DNA of 64,000 nucleotides, taken from contig NC_136017.1 of NCBI RefSeq assembly GCF_048128805.1, positions 18,836,307 through 18,900,306 of the forward strand. Reading direction: 5' to 3'. The first letter of the stretch is position 1. Each line of letters begins with the position of its first letter. Below the pieces are notes generated by a model. That model worked only from the letters and a program-made list of their open reading frames with translations, did not search any database and was not told the DNA's origin. Source of the DNA: Centroberyx gerrardi. Taxonomy: Eukaryota > Chordata > Actinopteri > Beryciformes > Berycidae. Positions 1-25,224 of this stretch are shown piece by piece. The position numbers and the translations under genes are program-made.

Positions 1-430
1 CATTAATTATGAACTTGAACTTGAGATTTCTGTTGTACATGTCCAACTTGGGGGAAAGCCAAACCAAACCATACCTTCTGCTACTTTGGTCCCGTTACCT
101 GTGTTTTAGGAACCGTTTCATGCATTGTGATTGAATGTTTTGGCCCCTTAACTAAGACTCAAAAAGGACACCCTAATGGATATGGCTACTAGGTTTCCAG
201 AAGCTTATCCTCTGAGAAGCATAACTGCCAAGATTGTTCTCAGAGCATTGCTTCAGTTTTTCATCCAGGTCCAAAAGAGGAACAGTCGGACCAAGGATCC
301 AACTTTATGGCAGTCTGTCATGAAGGAACTAGGAATACAACAGATTAAGTCCTTCATTTACTATCCAGAGACATCACCAAACACTCAAAGCTATGATGTG
401 AGCGTATTGCTACGATCATCCTCATGACTG
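1..430 (+). mobile_element. Ty3/gypsy-type integrase remnant, broken
   Basis: A degraded stretch of LTR-retrotransposon pol. The conceptual plus-strand translation carries the zinc-finger/integrase junction style seen in fish gypsy elements (a KPNQ..P motif near base 55), then MDMATRFPEAYPLRSITAK at 176-232, which matches the start of the integrase catalytic core (MATRFPEA.PLRSIT). Stop codons and frame changes interrupt it before and after, and the catalytic DD(35)E region is not intact. No LTR is visible in the window. It is an old fossil cut by the window edge. Confidence 0.7.
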
Positions 431-1694
431 GGGCAGAAGTGAGAGTCCCGCCTCTTCCTGCTGACGAATCACATTTTCCTGTGCCAATGTTCAAGTCTAC
501 ACATGGTATGGCTCTGACCTTTTGCCCAAGCCACACTGGTATGGATTGCATTGCACTCTTTAACTGCTTGATGTTAATGGACTGATATACAGTAGGAGGA
601 TTGATTATTGAGTCAAATGATCATAAATCACCACCAAATCATTCTAAAGATTCCAGTAGCATGTAGTCTGTGAATTCTTACACTCAAGGGAATTCAATGG
701 TCACAGACACTGCTGGAAAAAAGGAGGGAACTTGCACACTTTGGTAGGAATAAAAAGATGTATTTATTAAAACCAACGTGTTTCAGCATATGCCTCCATC
801 AGGGTTACAGGTTTACAAGACAAAGAACTCCTTTTATACCAAACAATAAAATTCAAAACAACCAATAAGGGGTGGGGGCTGGGGTGGGGGCCGTGTTCAA
901 GGATAACAAGATGGAAAAGATAGCCGATACACAAATCCTGCGACCGATTTACGTGTTTCGCCCACTAGCGCCGCCACTGCTGCGGTGGCAAAGTCATAGC
1001 ATGGGTCATTGGATTGACAATGATATCAAGGTAGCCTATGTGGATCAATTTTAACATATTGTTAGAAATTTGTCATGGCATCGGCCTTGGGAGAAAAAAG
1101 ATCACTTTTGACCGACCACTACATGATATATGGTTATTATGATATATGGATGCTGTGTAATAGTATTAGCTAGCATCAGAGTCTTGAGACTTTGCTAGCA
1201 TATCATTATCAATCAACAAGCAGTTGCATTTCATTATTGGGAACACAGTCCTTTCTGTTAATGTTTTTGATTCACTGCTGGCAAATATCTTGCTCTTCTG
1301 TATGGCCAGGAAACCTATGTAGAGAATACAGTCTAAGACGGGCATTCTTCATGCAGTAAAGGCTTGTGGATTTTGCCGTCATTTTTTTTTTCCAAAGTTG
1401 AAGTTTGCCACTACTGTTGGAGCTGCCAAGAACAACACAGGTTATGTGTCATCTATCTGATCTCCTAGACATTGTTTTTTTGTCAAAGTTGTATAAAAAA
1501 AGCAATCAAAACAATCTTATTACGTGGGTGTAGTAGTGAGATGCCACTGCAGCAATGGCGACTTGTTTACTTCTGCCCCGGATTTGTGTATACTATGAAA
1601 GCTGAGAGCTTGTGCATGTTGTTAACGTGCAGTAGCGTATGCGTGCCTTGTGTTAACTAAGTATCAGGCTTAAGTTTACCCTTGTACTCCTCAC
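431..1694. other. non-coding stretch, nothing assigned
   Basis: AT-rich sequence with no convincing exon on either strand. The segment near 740-830, with a CATATGCCTCCATCAGGG-like motif followed by a run of purines, looks like part of an interspersed repeat, but I cannot name the family. Confidence 0.4.
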
Positions 1695-1794
1695 CCTGCA
1701 TCCTGGAGGAGAGAGGCTCCCCACTCCAGACCTCCTTCTCCTTCCAGGTCACTGTCTGTCTGGAGACCTCTAGCCATGCAGCCAGGACGGCATC
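1695..1794 (-). other. candidate orphan exon
   Basis: On the minus strand this 100-base stretch is open and GC-rich at third codon positions (start of frame DAVLAAWLEVSRQ, then TVTWKEKEVWSGEPLSS). It has a plausible acceptor (TCTGCAG) at 1795-1796 and a plausible donor (G|GTGAGG) at 1694. Without that donor the frame would end about 11 codons further on. It lies on the same strand as, and downstream of, the CARM1-like gene. Joined directly to that gene's last identified exon (phase 2) it would give a stop after a few residues, so it either needs an intervening exon or belongs to another gene. I recognise no family in it. Confidence 0.3.
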
Positions 1795-3100
1795 CTGCAG
1801 ACAATGGTTACACTATTACGTTATGGTTACACTCATCAATTCAATGGGATTTTGAAATCTGAACCTAAAGATGGGATTTTATGTGATCACATTGCTACAC
1901 GTCCACTCAGAAAATAACAGTAAATAGAGCTGAAACTTTGGATTCAATAAGTAAATTTCCCATTCATTTTTCCAATAGGGAATTTGATTATTAGCCACAA
2001 GCTTAACATGTGTCGCTGTGGTCCTAGGCTAAGAGAACTTTTGCCCAATGTAGGAAACGGTTCAATGAAATTAGGTGAAGAACCAAACAGAAGTTGGTGG
2101 CGAAGTACAGGGACTACAGTTTGGCTATGAGAGGGGGGGCATCCACCAGCCAGTCCCTGACATCTATAGAGGATGCAGCTGTCTTCACAATTCCCACTGA
2201 AAGTGTGGAAGGTTTTGAGGGGGATAAAGGTTGGCGTATCAGGTGAGAAATTGTAAATTGCTTATTATCAAATACTTAAAAGGTCAAGTTGTATTGTTGT
2301 AAGTTAAATCCAGGTGATAGTGTGTGATCATATTCCAGAGGCATTACGCACCAATTACGCACTATTCTCCTTATGCTCTGGGTAGGCCTGCAGTCCTCCG
2401 TGTGTCATGGTGCATACTGACTATTCTATGTTGGATGACAATCATTCACATCACAGCCACATGTGTATATAGTTTAGGGTGACCAGATGTCTCTATTTTC
2501 TGGTGACAGTCCCTGGATTTGGTGCTTTGTCATCGGCTGGCACTGTCCCCAGAAATGTCCCCGGATGTCCCTGTATCCAGATGGTGTCAGTATTACCAGG
2601 GTACGTCTGGTGATTGGTCATTTTTATCTCAGGACCACAGGAATTTTAGCCTGTCCTGAATGAACATATTGAATGTACCGAATTTGCTCCAAAGTTGGCC
2701 AACATGTCATCCACAAAAAGGGTTGGTAATCTTTTGGATAGGATCTGTTCATGCGCATATTGCCTGGTAAAGCCATGAAAACAGCATTGCATATCACTTT
2801 GTGCCATGCACTTTTGACCTGGATTGAGCAGGCGGGTGACGCGAGCGCAAATCCCCATAGTCCTTGACCAAAAATTGCACTGCACTGCTTGATCATTGCT
2901 GGCACACCCCCTACTGGCTCTTCTCACACTTAGACATAATTTAGTTCGCGGTGAGTAACCACAATCCCAAATAGGTGCAGGCGAGGGGAAAAAAACCTGT
3001 GTGCACTCGACAAAATGCCACTTAACCGACGTAAACCCCGGCACACAAATGGAGCCCAATGTCTTTTTTAAGGATGACGATAAGAAAATTATTACAAGTA

Positions 3101-3475
3101 AAGGCCAAATTATGCTTCTGCGTCGAAGTGTCACCGTAGCTACGCGGAAGGTTTGCGGTGACAGCATAGCCCGATAGTGAAGACAATGGAGCAGATTGAA
3201 GAGAGACTAGCTGAGAAGGTTTGCACCTCACCTCCAAATTATAAAGACTACCAGATGTCACTGAATTTGTGGCAAGAAATATCCTAGAACATGACTTTCA
3301 GAGAATGTAAGCAATACTACTTCTGTTTTTATAACTTAGGTGTTAACAAAGCACAACACTGCCATCTAGTGTTTCGGTGATCTACGCGCAGAATCACCAA
3401 TGCAGAACTATAAATGCTCGCACTGCCGTAGGCACTTCTGCGTTGGCACTTCGACGCAGAAGTATAATTCAGCCT
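3101..3475. mobile_element. short TIR element (MITE), Harbinger-like
   Basis: Inverted ends: GGCCAAATTATGCTTCTGCG near 3102 and, as reverse complement, GGCTGAATTATACTTCTGCG near 3474; the match continues through TCGAAGTG. The ends are flanked by TAA (left, one base off) and TAA (right), compatible with the 3-bp TWA target duplication of PIF/Harbinger elements. The interior has no transposase frame. Confidence 0.6.
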
Positions 3476-4193
3476 AAGTCATCACTATTACATTATTTAG
3501 AATCATTAATGAAAATGAGGTAAAAGGAATTGATGACATCACTCACAATGAGTAGGTCATTCCCTCGTATAAAATGTTATGTACCCTTGCCCTTTTTTTC
3601 ATATATATTTTTTCTGAATCTGTTGTTAAAATCTCATGTTTCAACTGGTAGCTGGTTGGTTCAGTGCAAATCTTAAACCTCTTGGAGAAAATGAATGGGA
3701 AATTTACTTCTGGAACCCAGGCCACTGAAAAAGGGGATGGGCACATTTCAGCTCTATAGCTACACACTACTTTTGACTATTCTTCCTCTATTTAGAGTAC
3801 ATCGCTAATATGTGCATTGTGGCTGGATTGCTTCCAGACTAGATACAGTTCATTACAGTGCGATCCTGAACCACTTCCATATCTGATTTTGAAATGTGAA
3901 CAAAACATGATTTTTTACGCATCCAGACCTGTCACTTAATGCATCCTGGCATGATCGGATGATAAAAAGACAAATGTAACCATAGTAATAGTGACAGAGA
4001 GAGTCAGATACACACCAGCGATATACAAGATAAACATGTCTTCAACAGATACGTTAACATGGGGAACCACCTACGAATTAAGCCTAAAGGTTATAGAAGC
4101 AGGATTATGCCTGAAAGTTTGCCAGTTCAACTCCTTAAACAAGCTAGGAAGATGCAGGTGGGGAAGTGACTGCATAACGCTCTCTCCTCCCTC

Positions 4194-4330
4194 AACAACC
4201 ATTGTTGAGGTTCCCTTGAGCAGGGAACTGGACCCCCAACTGTTCCAGTGTAGCTGCTCAGTGGCCAACAGTAGGCAACTATGGTTGTACTGGGCAGCTC
4301 CCAGCGTTAATGTGTGTAACGGTAAGATTG
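4194..4330 (+). repeat. dispersed repeat, copy 1 of 2
   Basis: Contains GGACCCCCAACTGTTCCAGT, GTAGCTGCTCAGTGGCCA and GTACTGGGCAGCTCCCAG. The same block in the same order recurs at 18342-18533, upstream of the CARM1-like gene, so it is an interspersed repeat and not an exon, although short frames run through it on both strands. Confidence 0.65.
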
Positions 4331-5234
4331 TTAAAGGAAAAATCCACTCTAAAACACTAACACTATTATAACAGCTGTTGGTGATCTACCTTGCACTCAT
4401 GGACCTATTTTTTGTTTGGTGGTATTTATCTTTTGTCCATGGATATGTGGCCAAATGTCCACAACCTGACGTTATGTAGAGAAATTTCCAGCACAGCTAC
4501 AATGAAGTTGTCAACGATCTAAACCATCAACGGTAAAAGTCAAGTTTTGGTGTAAGCCCTTCTGAACTGAAGAGAAAATGGCCTCTCTCTACAGCTGATA
4601 TTTTGCACTGATGTTCAACAATCCGTCATAGAAGAGACAGAGAGACCAATTTCTCGTCAATGGTCCAGAATGGAATGCAGCCACAAGACATGTTGGGTTT
4701 TGAGTAAGGGACACAACTTTTTCTCACTTTTCCTCATTTGGAAACTCTCTTGCCATTACTATCGCTATTGCTAGTGTTATTGCTCTCTCCCTGTAAAACC
4801 GCTAGATGCAATGAGTCCAGGCAAATTCTCTGGGTGTTTTTGAAATTTATCACAAAATAACTCTTGCATTTAACATCACAGATTGATTAGATCTATCTGT
4901 GGAAGTGTATCCAAGGGTGCACTTCTGTGCCATTGTTGGCCATTGAGCACCTCCACTAGTACTACAGTTGGAGGCGAAGCACCTTGCTCATGGGCACCTG
5001 GAAGCTAGTTTTTGAGGGAGAGTAGGGCGTTTCTCATTTAATTTCCCCAAGCCAGTCACACAAGCCAGCTTCTCTGTTAAAGTAATATAAAGGGAATGAT
5101 CACAAGACCAAGTTGAATTCACTATATATGATATGTCACTCAGTAATTATGGTAAAATATTGTCTGGTTTCAATTGTGAAAGCTGACTTCAATTAATCAG
5201 TGTGTCAGGGAGGAAACGGATGGAGTGCACTGAC

Positions 5235-18083
<12,849 letters not shown>

Positions 18084-18126
18084 TCTCCCGTATGTAAGGA
18101 AGCTGCTTGTTGGGGAGAGAGAAGAG

Positions 18127-18128
<2 letters not shown>

Positions 18129-18161
<33 letters not shown>

Positions 18162-18170
18162 GGGGGGATG
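18129..18170 (+). repeat. (TG)n with G-run
   Basis: TG run followed by nine G residues, about 45 bp upstream (in transcript orientation) of the chosen ATG of the CARM1-like gene. The same reading frame stays open through it, but those codons are repeat-derived, so I kept the ATG at 18083. Confidence 0.85.
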
Positions 18171-18341
18171 TTGGAGAGGAGGAAATGGAGGAAAAGGGGA
18201 GGAGAGAGAGAGAGGGACGGAGGGTGAAAGGAGAGAAGAGAGGAGGAGAAAGGCAAAGTGTTGAGGAAAGAGAGGAGTCAACATTGGGCATGGTTTGTAA
18301 CGGAGTGTTTGTTTAGGCTGGATTTGAACAGTTTGTTCCCA

Positions 18342-18533
18342 AAATTTCCCTTAACTACTGTCAAGGTGCCATGGACCAAGGCACTGAACCCCCAACTGCT
18401 GTAGTGGAGCTGTTCAGTGTCCACCAGCAGAAGACTGTGGTTGCACTGGGCAGCTCCCAGTGTGGATGTGTGGAACTGTATACATATGAAGCAGGATGTC
18501 TCTGGAAAAGAGCTTTGTTGACTTTCCTTGGAG
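18342..18533 (+). repeat. dispersed repeat, copy 2 of 2
   Basis: Contains CACTGAACCCCCAACTGCTG and TGCACTGGGCAGCTCCCAGT and matches 4194-4330. It is in the 5' flank of the CARM1-like gene. Confidence 0.65.
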
Positions 18534-19611
18534 AAAAGGTTAAAACAAAAAAAAAAGTATATTTACATATAGTATATTTTGCGCTATGAAATCTCATGTT
18601 GGAGTGAAACTCTTAATTTCTACAAGACCAGGACCAGCAGATTTGCCTCTTCTCGTGTTAAACCCTCGATGGAAAGACCCAGCCTGGTTCAGCAGAGGTT
18701 AAAAACCCCATCTTCTGTTCCCGTGTTATTCCAGCCACGGTGAATCCCTGGTGTACTGTTTTACCACGGATGTCCAGACGTCTGACTCTCATTCAGCAGA
18801 GCGAGTCTTGTGTTACGAAACTTCCAAGTCTCACAAAGAACCTCAGAGAGAGAGAGAAAGCTGGAGCTGAGTGCAGTATTTCTGGTTTATAGAGTTGACA
18901 TTTACACCAAAATCTGATGGACCCAACAGCGTTGTGCTATGATTCATTTTACAAACTTGAATTCCTTCATTTATACTGGTCCAGCATATCTGATATTTGA
19001 CTTTTATGTTAAGCCATGATAAAAAGACATGATGTGCTCACTTAATTGGTTGAGTTTGGGTCAGTTTTGATTACGAACAGATTATAATCCCATTAGAAGC
19101 AGAGACAAACATCAGAAAATTACATCCAGTTTATCATGTCATGAACTATACAGATGCTCCACATACATTGCACATTGTATTTATTATATCATGCTCTGTA
19201 AATAATAAGTTTCATTAACTCACAATGTACTTATAATTTGCTTATTAAGCCTTATAATTATGTCTCATGAGCACCACCTAAAATCAAGTACCAGTTGAAA
19301 CATACTGTTAATAGTAATTCATCATTAGAAAATGATAAGAAATGTGGGGCTGAATTTGGCTAAATTTGAGCTCAGAGAAAGATATTAATTATTATTATAA
19401 GGTTTGGGGGAAAAAAAAAGTTTGGGGGGTTTTGTTCAGGCTGGACTCCAATTTTCATCCCATCTCTATTCTGCCTTGCCCATTATGGTAGCTGGTCAAT
19501 CCATTTCACATTAACAATGTGCCACCTATTGGATGGATAGCAGCATTACAAGAACACAGAAGGATCCAGTGAGGACAGGCTTGGATGGAAATTAACCTAA
19601 CCTTAGACATT

Positions 19612-19740
19612 TTTTGGTGGCATGGCGGTCTTGTGGTTACAGGTTAAAGGTCACAGGTTTGATCCCCACAGTAGCTTTTGTATCCTGTTGAAGTGTTCCC
19701 CTATACCTGTACACTCATTGTCTCATAAGTCACTTTTTCC
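19612..19740 (+). repeat. tRNA-derived SINE head
   Basis: TGGCATGGCGGTCTTGTGG (box-A-like) followed about 30 bp later by GTCACAGGTTTGATCCCC (box B), the internal Pol III promoter arrangement of tRNA-derived SINEs. It would not fold as a functional tRNA. Confidence 0.55.
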
Positions 19741-20559
19741 ACACAATTTTCCCTTTTACTTCTATAGTAAAATCAGATGAGAATATTCCACTGATGGTCC
19801 ACCCTTTGTATTTTCAAATATAATAGTGGATGGTGGTTTGTTCTTTTAAATTAAGTGAAACCAGGTTTTAAAGGTCCTTAAAAAGTCTGAAAAAGTCATA
19901 CATTCAGTTACACTTAAGCCCTTACAAAGCATTAAAACAGTCCTTAGATGTGTATATACTGTATATGATGTAATTAAATAAGACTAGAGGACAAAGTAAA
20001 TAAGTCAAATATGACAAGCTGTGTAGTTTAACCAAAAGATGTGAATGGGACCAGCAGTAGTGTTTTATTTTCTTATGTTGTATTACATTACTTGCACTTC
20101 AGTTGGTCACATTAAGTTTGAACCATATGCATGTTCACTCTTAGATTAATAAGGAACATAGTTAACAGAATATGACAAACATGTTGGAGATCATGTCCCT
20201 AAACATTTCATTTCCTGATGCTTTTGCCAGCTTTTTGTCTTTATTGTGGTTGTTAAATCCAATTTCAGGTACTTACTAAGTACTTACGTAGAATAAAATA
20301 AATATTCCAATTTGTTTAATTCTTTTGTAGCACAAAATGTGCTTAACATTGTGCAAACATTTGAGCATATCTATACAGATTAAATCAAAATAAATTAAAC
20401 ATAAACCTAAATAAATGCTACTACACTACTACTTCCACTGTGACTACTCCTATGTGCAATCTTGTTTGTTTAAATTAAGCCATTTTTATATGGAAAAATA
20501 TCCATGCCTTTATTTCTTCTTGTTAAGACTCAGTCTATAGTCTTTCATCTCCAGCAGCT

Positions 20560-20740
20560 TGGATTCTTACTTAAAAAAGACAGATCACACCACCTTTAGA
20601 TTGGTTACCTGTTAGTTTCAAGTGATTTTAAGATTTTATTGATCACTTTTAAGGCACCAAGCTTGACTTTTGAGCTGGATTGCAGTCTGAGGTCCTATTG
20701 TCCTATTGACAGGTTCCTATTGAATGTTACAAAGTCTAGA
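20560..20740 (+). mobile_element. LINE reverse-transcriptase C-terminal fragment
   Basis: Degraded plus-strand match to the post-RT region of L2/Rex-like LINEs. The bases around 20590-20660 correspond to the HWLPV.F.. segment that is intact in the element at 33258-37140. Frames are broken. Confidence 0.45.
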
Positions 20741-20829
20741 CTGTAAACAAGAGGTTCCCATTGGTTGTTCCAAAGTCTAGATTGAAAAGAAGAGGTTCCT
20801 ATTGGCTGTTCCAAACTCTAGAGTAAAAA

Positions 20830-20990
20830 CAAGAGCTAAATTATCCAGAGTGACTTACTGAGTGAACAGGTAGAGGTTCAGCGTTTTGCTGAATGACATT
20901 TTGACAGAGATTATGGCTGTTGCAGGGATTGAACCTGTGACCTTTCTGTTATGGGATGTTCACTCTAACCACTTCCTGCTGCTCTACTAT
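20830..20990 (-). repeat. tRNA-related fish SINE fragment
   Basis: TTATCCAGAGTGACTTACTG at one end and, on the minus strand, GGTCACAGGTTCAATCCC (box B). Related to the copy at 7630-7730. Confidence 0.5.
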
Positions 20991-21429
20991 GCCTAAACCT
21001 TAGATATACAGCAATCTGCTGTCATTTTTTCCCTGCTGCGGTTCATTATGACACTGGTGGTAATGAAGACCGAGTGGAAGTCCTCTCAGATGAAATTCCC
21101 ATGACACAGCACATGAGACCTTATTTCCAGTTTCTTTGTCACATGTACAGTACTTTGTGTGATCTGCTACAATACAGTGATATGGTTCCATATAGCTAAA
21201 TCTTTATGCTCATAAGACAAAGCTAGAACTCTAGAATTTTATGTTAAACCAGATTGTTGTGGTTCTATGAATGTATGTTATATTACTCTCCATAGAAGAG
21301 ATGCTTGGTGTATGTAGAGAGAGGGGAAGAGGATAGCAAGACTTTTTCACAGGAGGGCGTGGAAGTTGTTCTTCTGTTTTCAGGTGGCAGAAAACTGTTT
21401 CTCTATTCTGTAGTTCCAGGGTTCTTGAG

Positions 21430-22070
21430 GAAAGCAGTTCTCAAAGTGGCATCTGGGGACCTCAAGGGGTCCTTGTGGGGGTTCCAGGGTTTTTGAGGGG
21501 GTTCCAGGGATCCTTGATGGGGGATCCAGAGTTCTTGAGGAGGTTCCAGGGTTCTTGAGGACAGCAGTTCTCAAAGTGGCATCTGGGGACCTCAAGGGGT
21601 CCTTGTGGGGGTTCCCAGGATCCTTGAGGGGGTTGTTCCAGGGTTTTTGAGGGGGTTCCAGGGATCCTTGATGGGGGTTCCAGAGTTCTTGAGGAGGTTC
21701 CAGGGTTCTTGAGGGGGTTCCAGAGTTCTTGAGGGGGTTGCAGAGTTCTTGAGGAGGTTCCAGGGTCCTTGAGGAGGTTCCACGGTTCTTGATGGGGTTC
21801 CAGCCCTCCCGCCCCCCCAGCGAAATGTAGAATAGTGTAATCATACTTTAATTTAATTCACTTGAAATTATCCCAATTAGAGAATGTGTAAGAATGACTA
21901 TTATAATCATACGTTTTACTTGCAGCACTATTATCTCTCCATGTACAGTGTTTTCCCACATGAGGGCCACTGGGACTAAGTCTAATCAAGTGAGGGTCCA
22001 TAGGGTCTAATGTGCTTGTATTCGGGGGTCCATGACATGAAAGTGTTTGAGAACCCCTGATTTAAAACAT
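21430..22070 (-). repeat. dispersed repeat with expanded minisatellite, copy 1 of 3
   Basis: 21480-21800 is a tandem array of about 22-bp units (GGTTCTTGAGGAGGTTCCAG). 21840-21905 (CACTTGAAATTATCCC, then AGAATGTGTAAGAATGAC) and 21950-22065 (GGGGGTCCATGACATG) are single-copy flanks of the same element. The other copies are at 31790-31915 and 53220-53790, both in the opposite orientation. The 154-codon frame across it is a repeat artefact. Confidence 0.8.
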
Positions 22071-23297
22071 CAAAGTAGCCCCTGTTTATATAAGGAGGTC
22101 TGGGCCCCACCTACACTGTGACCTTATCCCACCCCAGCTATCACTCTCTCAGATATTCCATGCTGTGCGGCTGGATACTATAACACATACTATTAATATA
22201 CATGTATAATGTCCTTGCTACGTGCTGAGGTTCACCCAAGGTTGTCCATTCCCCACCCTGCATTTCAGACAACACATGGATTCCACAGACTGCAAGTCCC
22301 AGGCATTACTAAACAAATCAGACATGAGAAGTCAATGTAATTGTCTGATTTCACTGGTATCTCAGTGGGCAACAACTACAGAGAATCAGATATTTCCATG
22401 TTTAGACAGCAACAAAAATCGTATTTCCTGTCCCAATTCTTTTTACTTATTGCATCTACAGGAATATATTGCATTCTTCATGTCTGTTTATGTGTTTTTA
22501 CATGTGTCTGTCTATCAAGATACTGTATTATTGCAGCAATTAAAGATGGAGCCATGAAGCAAGTCAGGATGCTTGATAGCAAAAACAACAACAAATAGGA
22601 GTTTTATAATAGGAAGCTTATAATAAGTAATACTGGCACTCTCTGTACTGGCTGTGGTCACTTACAGGCTATTGAGTTTGAAATGATTTAGTGCTGAGGT
22701 TTATATGGGATGTTGCATTCGTCAGACTGCCTTGTATAGCACTTTAACAGTTTGGCACAGAGTCTTTTCTATACTGAATTTCAATCTAGGCTGTATGCAC
22801 CTGTCCCACATTCTTAGCCAGGAAGGGATCAGCTCCCATCTTGCACTCAACTGCAGAGTTTCAGGACCCACAAATTGTGCAGACAGGCGACTAAGATCTT
22901 ACCAAGCAAACACAGACCAATGGCACATACATACACTATTCTTTTCTAATTTGGCACAGTACATTTGGCTTGGTGAAGGCATGGGGGTGCAAACTTGTAA
23001 CAAAATGTGCATGCAATAGAGTAGAAAAGTGATAGCACTTTGCGGATAAAGTATATCAATAGGCAGTAGACATTTTGTTGAAATCAAGCCTTGTTGTACA
23101 CAAAAGCAATTTAAGAATTATGCCATTGTTTTTATCAGTGGTGGCCATGTTAGCTCCACCATCCTGCCAAATAACTACTACTACTACTATGGCAGTTTAT
23201 TTTTACAAAGTTGGCAATCACACCAATGCAATGGCCAAAGTCCTTCTGTATATCTACCTTGCTGTCTAATACTATCTGACCCCCATCAAGTTCTTAA

Positions 23298-23824
23298 AGG
23301 TGTTATGTGTAGCATTTTCAAACATCAATGTATCGTCGTCAAACTAATAGTGATACCGTGGTATAATTACTGTAAACAAATGAGAACGTGGTGGACACTA
23401 TTGGTAGCCTCTATCTCATACTACTGGTATTGTTAGTACTAGTATTTCTCAAAATTAAGACATTTCCCATGAGCCCCATTTCTTCCTGTCCCCCCTCCCC
23501 CTCCCCCTCCCTGAAGAGGATCAACATGTTGGAAGGGATGTTTCCATTGGCCTTCCACTACTTCCACGATTTGCCATTGACAGAAACTCTGAAAGCTTTA
23601 GTTCCATTTGTGCTTGAAGAAAAGGGCCCTCTTCCTGTTTTCTACTGTAAAGCGATACAGTAGATTTCCGTCCAAATCTGAATCAGTGGCCCCCAATGCA
23701 AAATGCAGCGTAGAGGCAGACAGTCTTCTCGGTGATGGTATCGCTTGTTTACAGTAATTATACTAATGTCTAAACATTAATGCGGTAATGATTTACTGAT
23801 GTTAAAATGCCACATGGAGTACCT
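23298..23824. mobile_element. non-autonomous element with TTAA target duplication
   Basis: The left end AGGTGTTATGTGTAGCATTTT and the reverse complement of the right end, AGGTACTCCATGTGGCATTTT, form a TIR of about 30 bp. TTAA sits immediately outside both ends (23294-23297 and 23825-23828), the hallmark of piggyBac-type insertion. Inner inverted segments (GTTTACAGTAATTATAC near 23749 and its partner near 23358) extend the symmetry. No transposase frame. Confidence 0.65.
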
Positions 23825-24976
23825 TTAAGTTCCATCAATCAAGGGCTTAACACAGAAATAAAACACATTGGGCAAACTGGACTAAATCAAAGTTGAGCCA
23901 AGACTCAAAAGTTTACAATTATATTCACACATATGATTTACAGCATCATCATCGCAGTTTATGTTTAGGCAGACAGGTCATCTAATGAGGCCTTCAGAGG
24001 ATGAACCAGAATGAAGTCCATTTTGAAAGTTTTTAACAGCCGATGTACTGCAGTGAATGTACAAATCAGTCTTACTGCCTGACTGAAAAATCTCACTCAT
24101 CTGGAAACCTAAAATGGATTGGTATGGTTCTGTCTGAAGGATTCAAATAGCCAGGGATCTAGCCTTGTATGCATAAAATCTCTAAGAACAGATGAACTAC
24201 TGATTTAGAATCACAAGAACATACATAGCCATATAAAAGTGTCTTTGCATGCACACCAATACACAGTAAAAAGTGTTAAAATTTGGATTTTATCCTGCTT
24301 ACAAGACATTTATACTGCTGATCCCAATTTTTAGAAACCTGAATAAGATGCCAAGGACATGCCAACATTAGCCAGGATACCTTATTGCATTTACTGTTGG
24401 TTTTTGCTGTCTGCAAAAGGTTCGTTTCCATGGTAATACACTAAATATTCTGTTTGTTCAGGATATCCATGTGTAAGATATGAACACACATACATCCCAA
24501 ATATCACCTTAAACAGGATATGAGCCCTTTTTCTAAATATATCGATGTAAACTCACTCATTCACTTTGGAGGTAAACTGGTCTCGGATCAGCATCTCTTG
24601 TGATCTCTTACAGCAGGCCTACACAGTACAAATCCAGAAAGCATAGAAAACCAGGCAACAAATAAAAACAAGTCATTAACTTGTTCTGGGGTTTGCCATG
24701 AGTTAGGAGAATATTTGTAAATTTCATGAACTATCACTTAAAATGCCATGATAAACTCCTTGAACCCTTACCCTGTGCGTTCATACTGCGATCAACAAGT
24801 TCTGGCAGTCCATTAATTTCCTATAGAGCTAAACAACCAGGGAAACCAGCCAATGTGTGGACGCCCAACAACAAAAGTTGGCCACAGCTGAACCTTTCCT
24901 GTTCATCGGCCGTCAACAGCCAAAACGATTTCCACGCTGCATTGTTTCCCTACCAATGTGATTTAATTTCATGAAC

Positions 24977-25224
24977 AATAGGCCCTTTTCACATTCTTTT
25001 AAACAGGTGCACTACAACTTCCTGTCGCCAGCTGTCCTTCACTAAATCGCTCCACAACCTGCCCAAAATTTTTCATTTGTTACATTATGTATCTAGTGCT
25101 AGTAACCATTACAATTTTGTTGTTTTTGTTGGATTGGTTTGTCAATAACTCGCAAAAAGAAACACAGGAAGTTGTAATGCACCGGTTTAGCTGTTACCAT
25201 GACGATGTGAAAAGAGCCTATAGT
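24977..25224. mobile_element. hairpin MITE
   Basis: The ends ATAGGCCCTTTTCACAT and (reverse complement) ATAGGCTCTTTTCACAT match. A second inner pair (AAACAGGTGCACTACAACTTCCTGT and its complement near 25162) makes the element nearly palindromic with a loop of about 110 bp. Confidence 0.7.

Larger units (their letters stand above)
1801..5234. other. non-coding stretch with repeats, downstream of the CARM1-like exons
   Basis: No convincing exon was found here. If the CARM1-like gene has a C-terminal region, its exons should be in or below this stretch. 2480-2620 contains GGTGACCAGATGTC and a reverse-complement-like partner (ACGTCTGGTGA), the look of a small TIR element. A MITE and a dispersed repeat within it are listed separately. 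Confidence 0.4.

Noticed and set aside
19612..19740. Functional tRNA gene
   Set aside because: It has box-A/B-like motifs only and no complete cloverleaf; better explained as a SINE head.
21380..21844. 154-codon minus-strand frame rich in EPPQ/GTPSRTL
   Set aside because: Produced by the 22-bp tandem repeat; it has no homology beyond the repeat.
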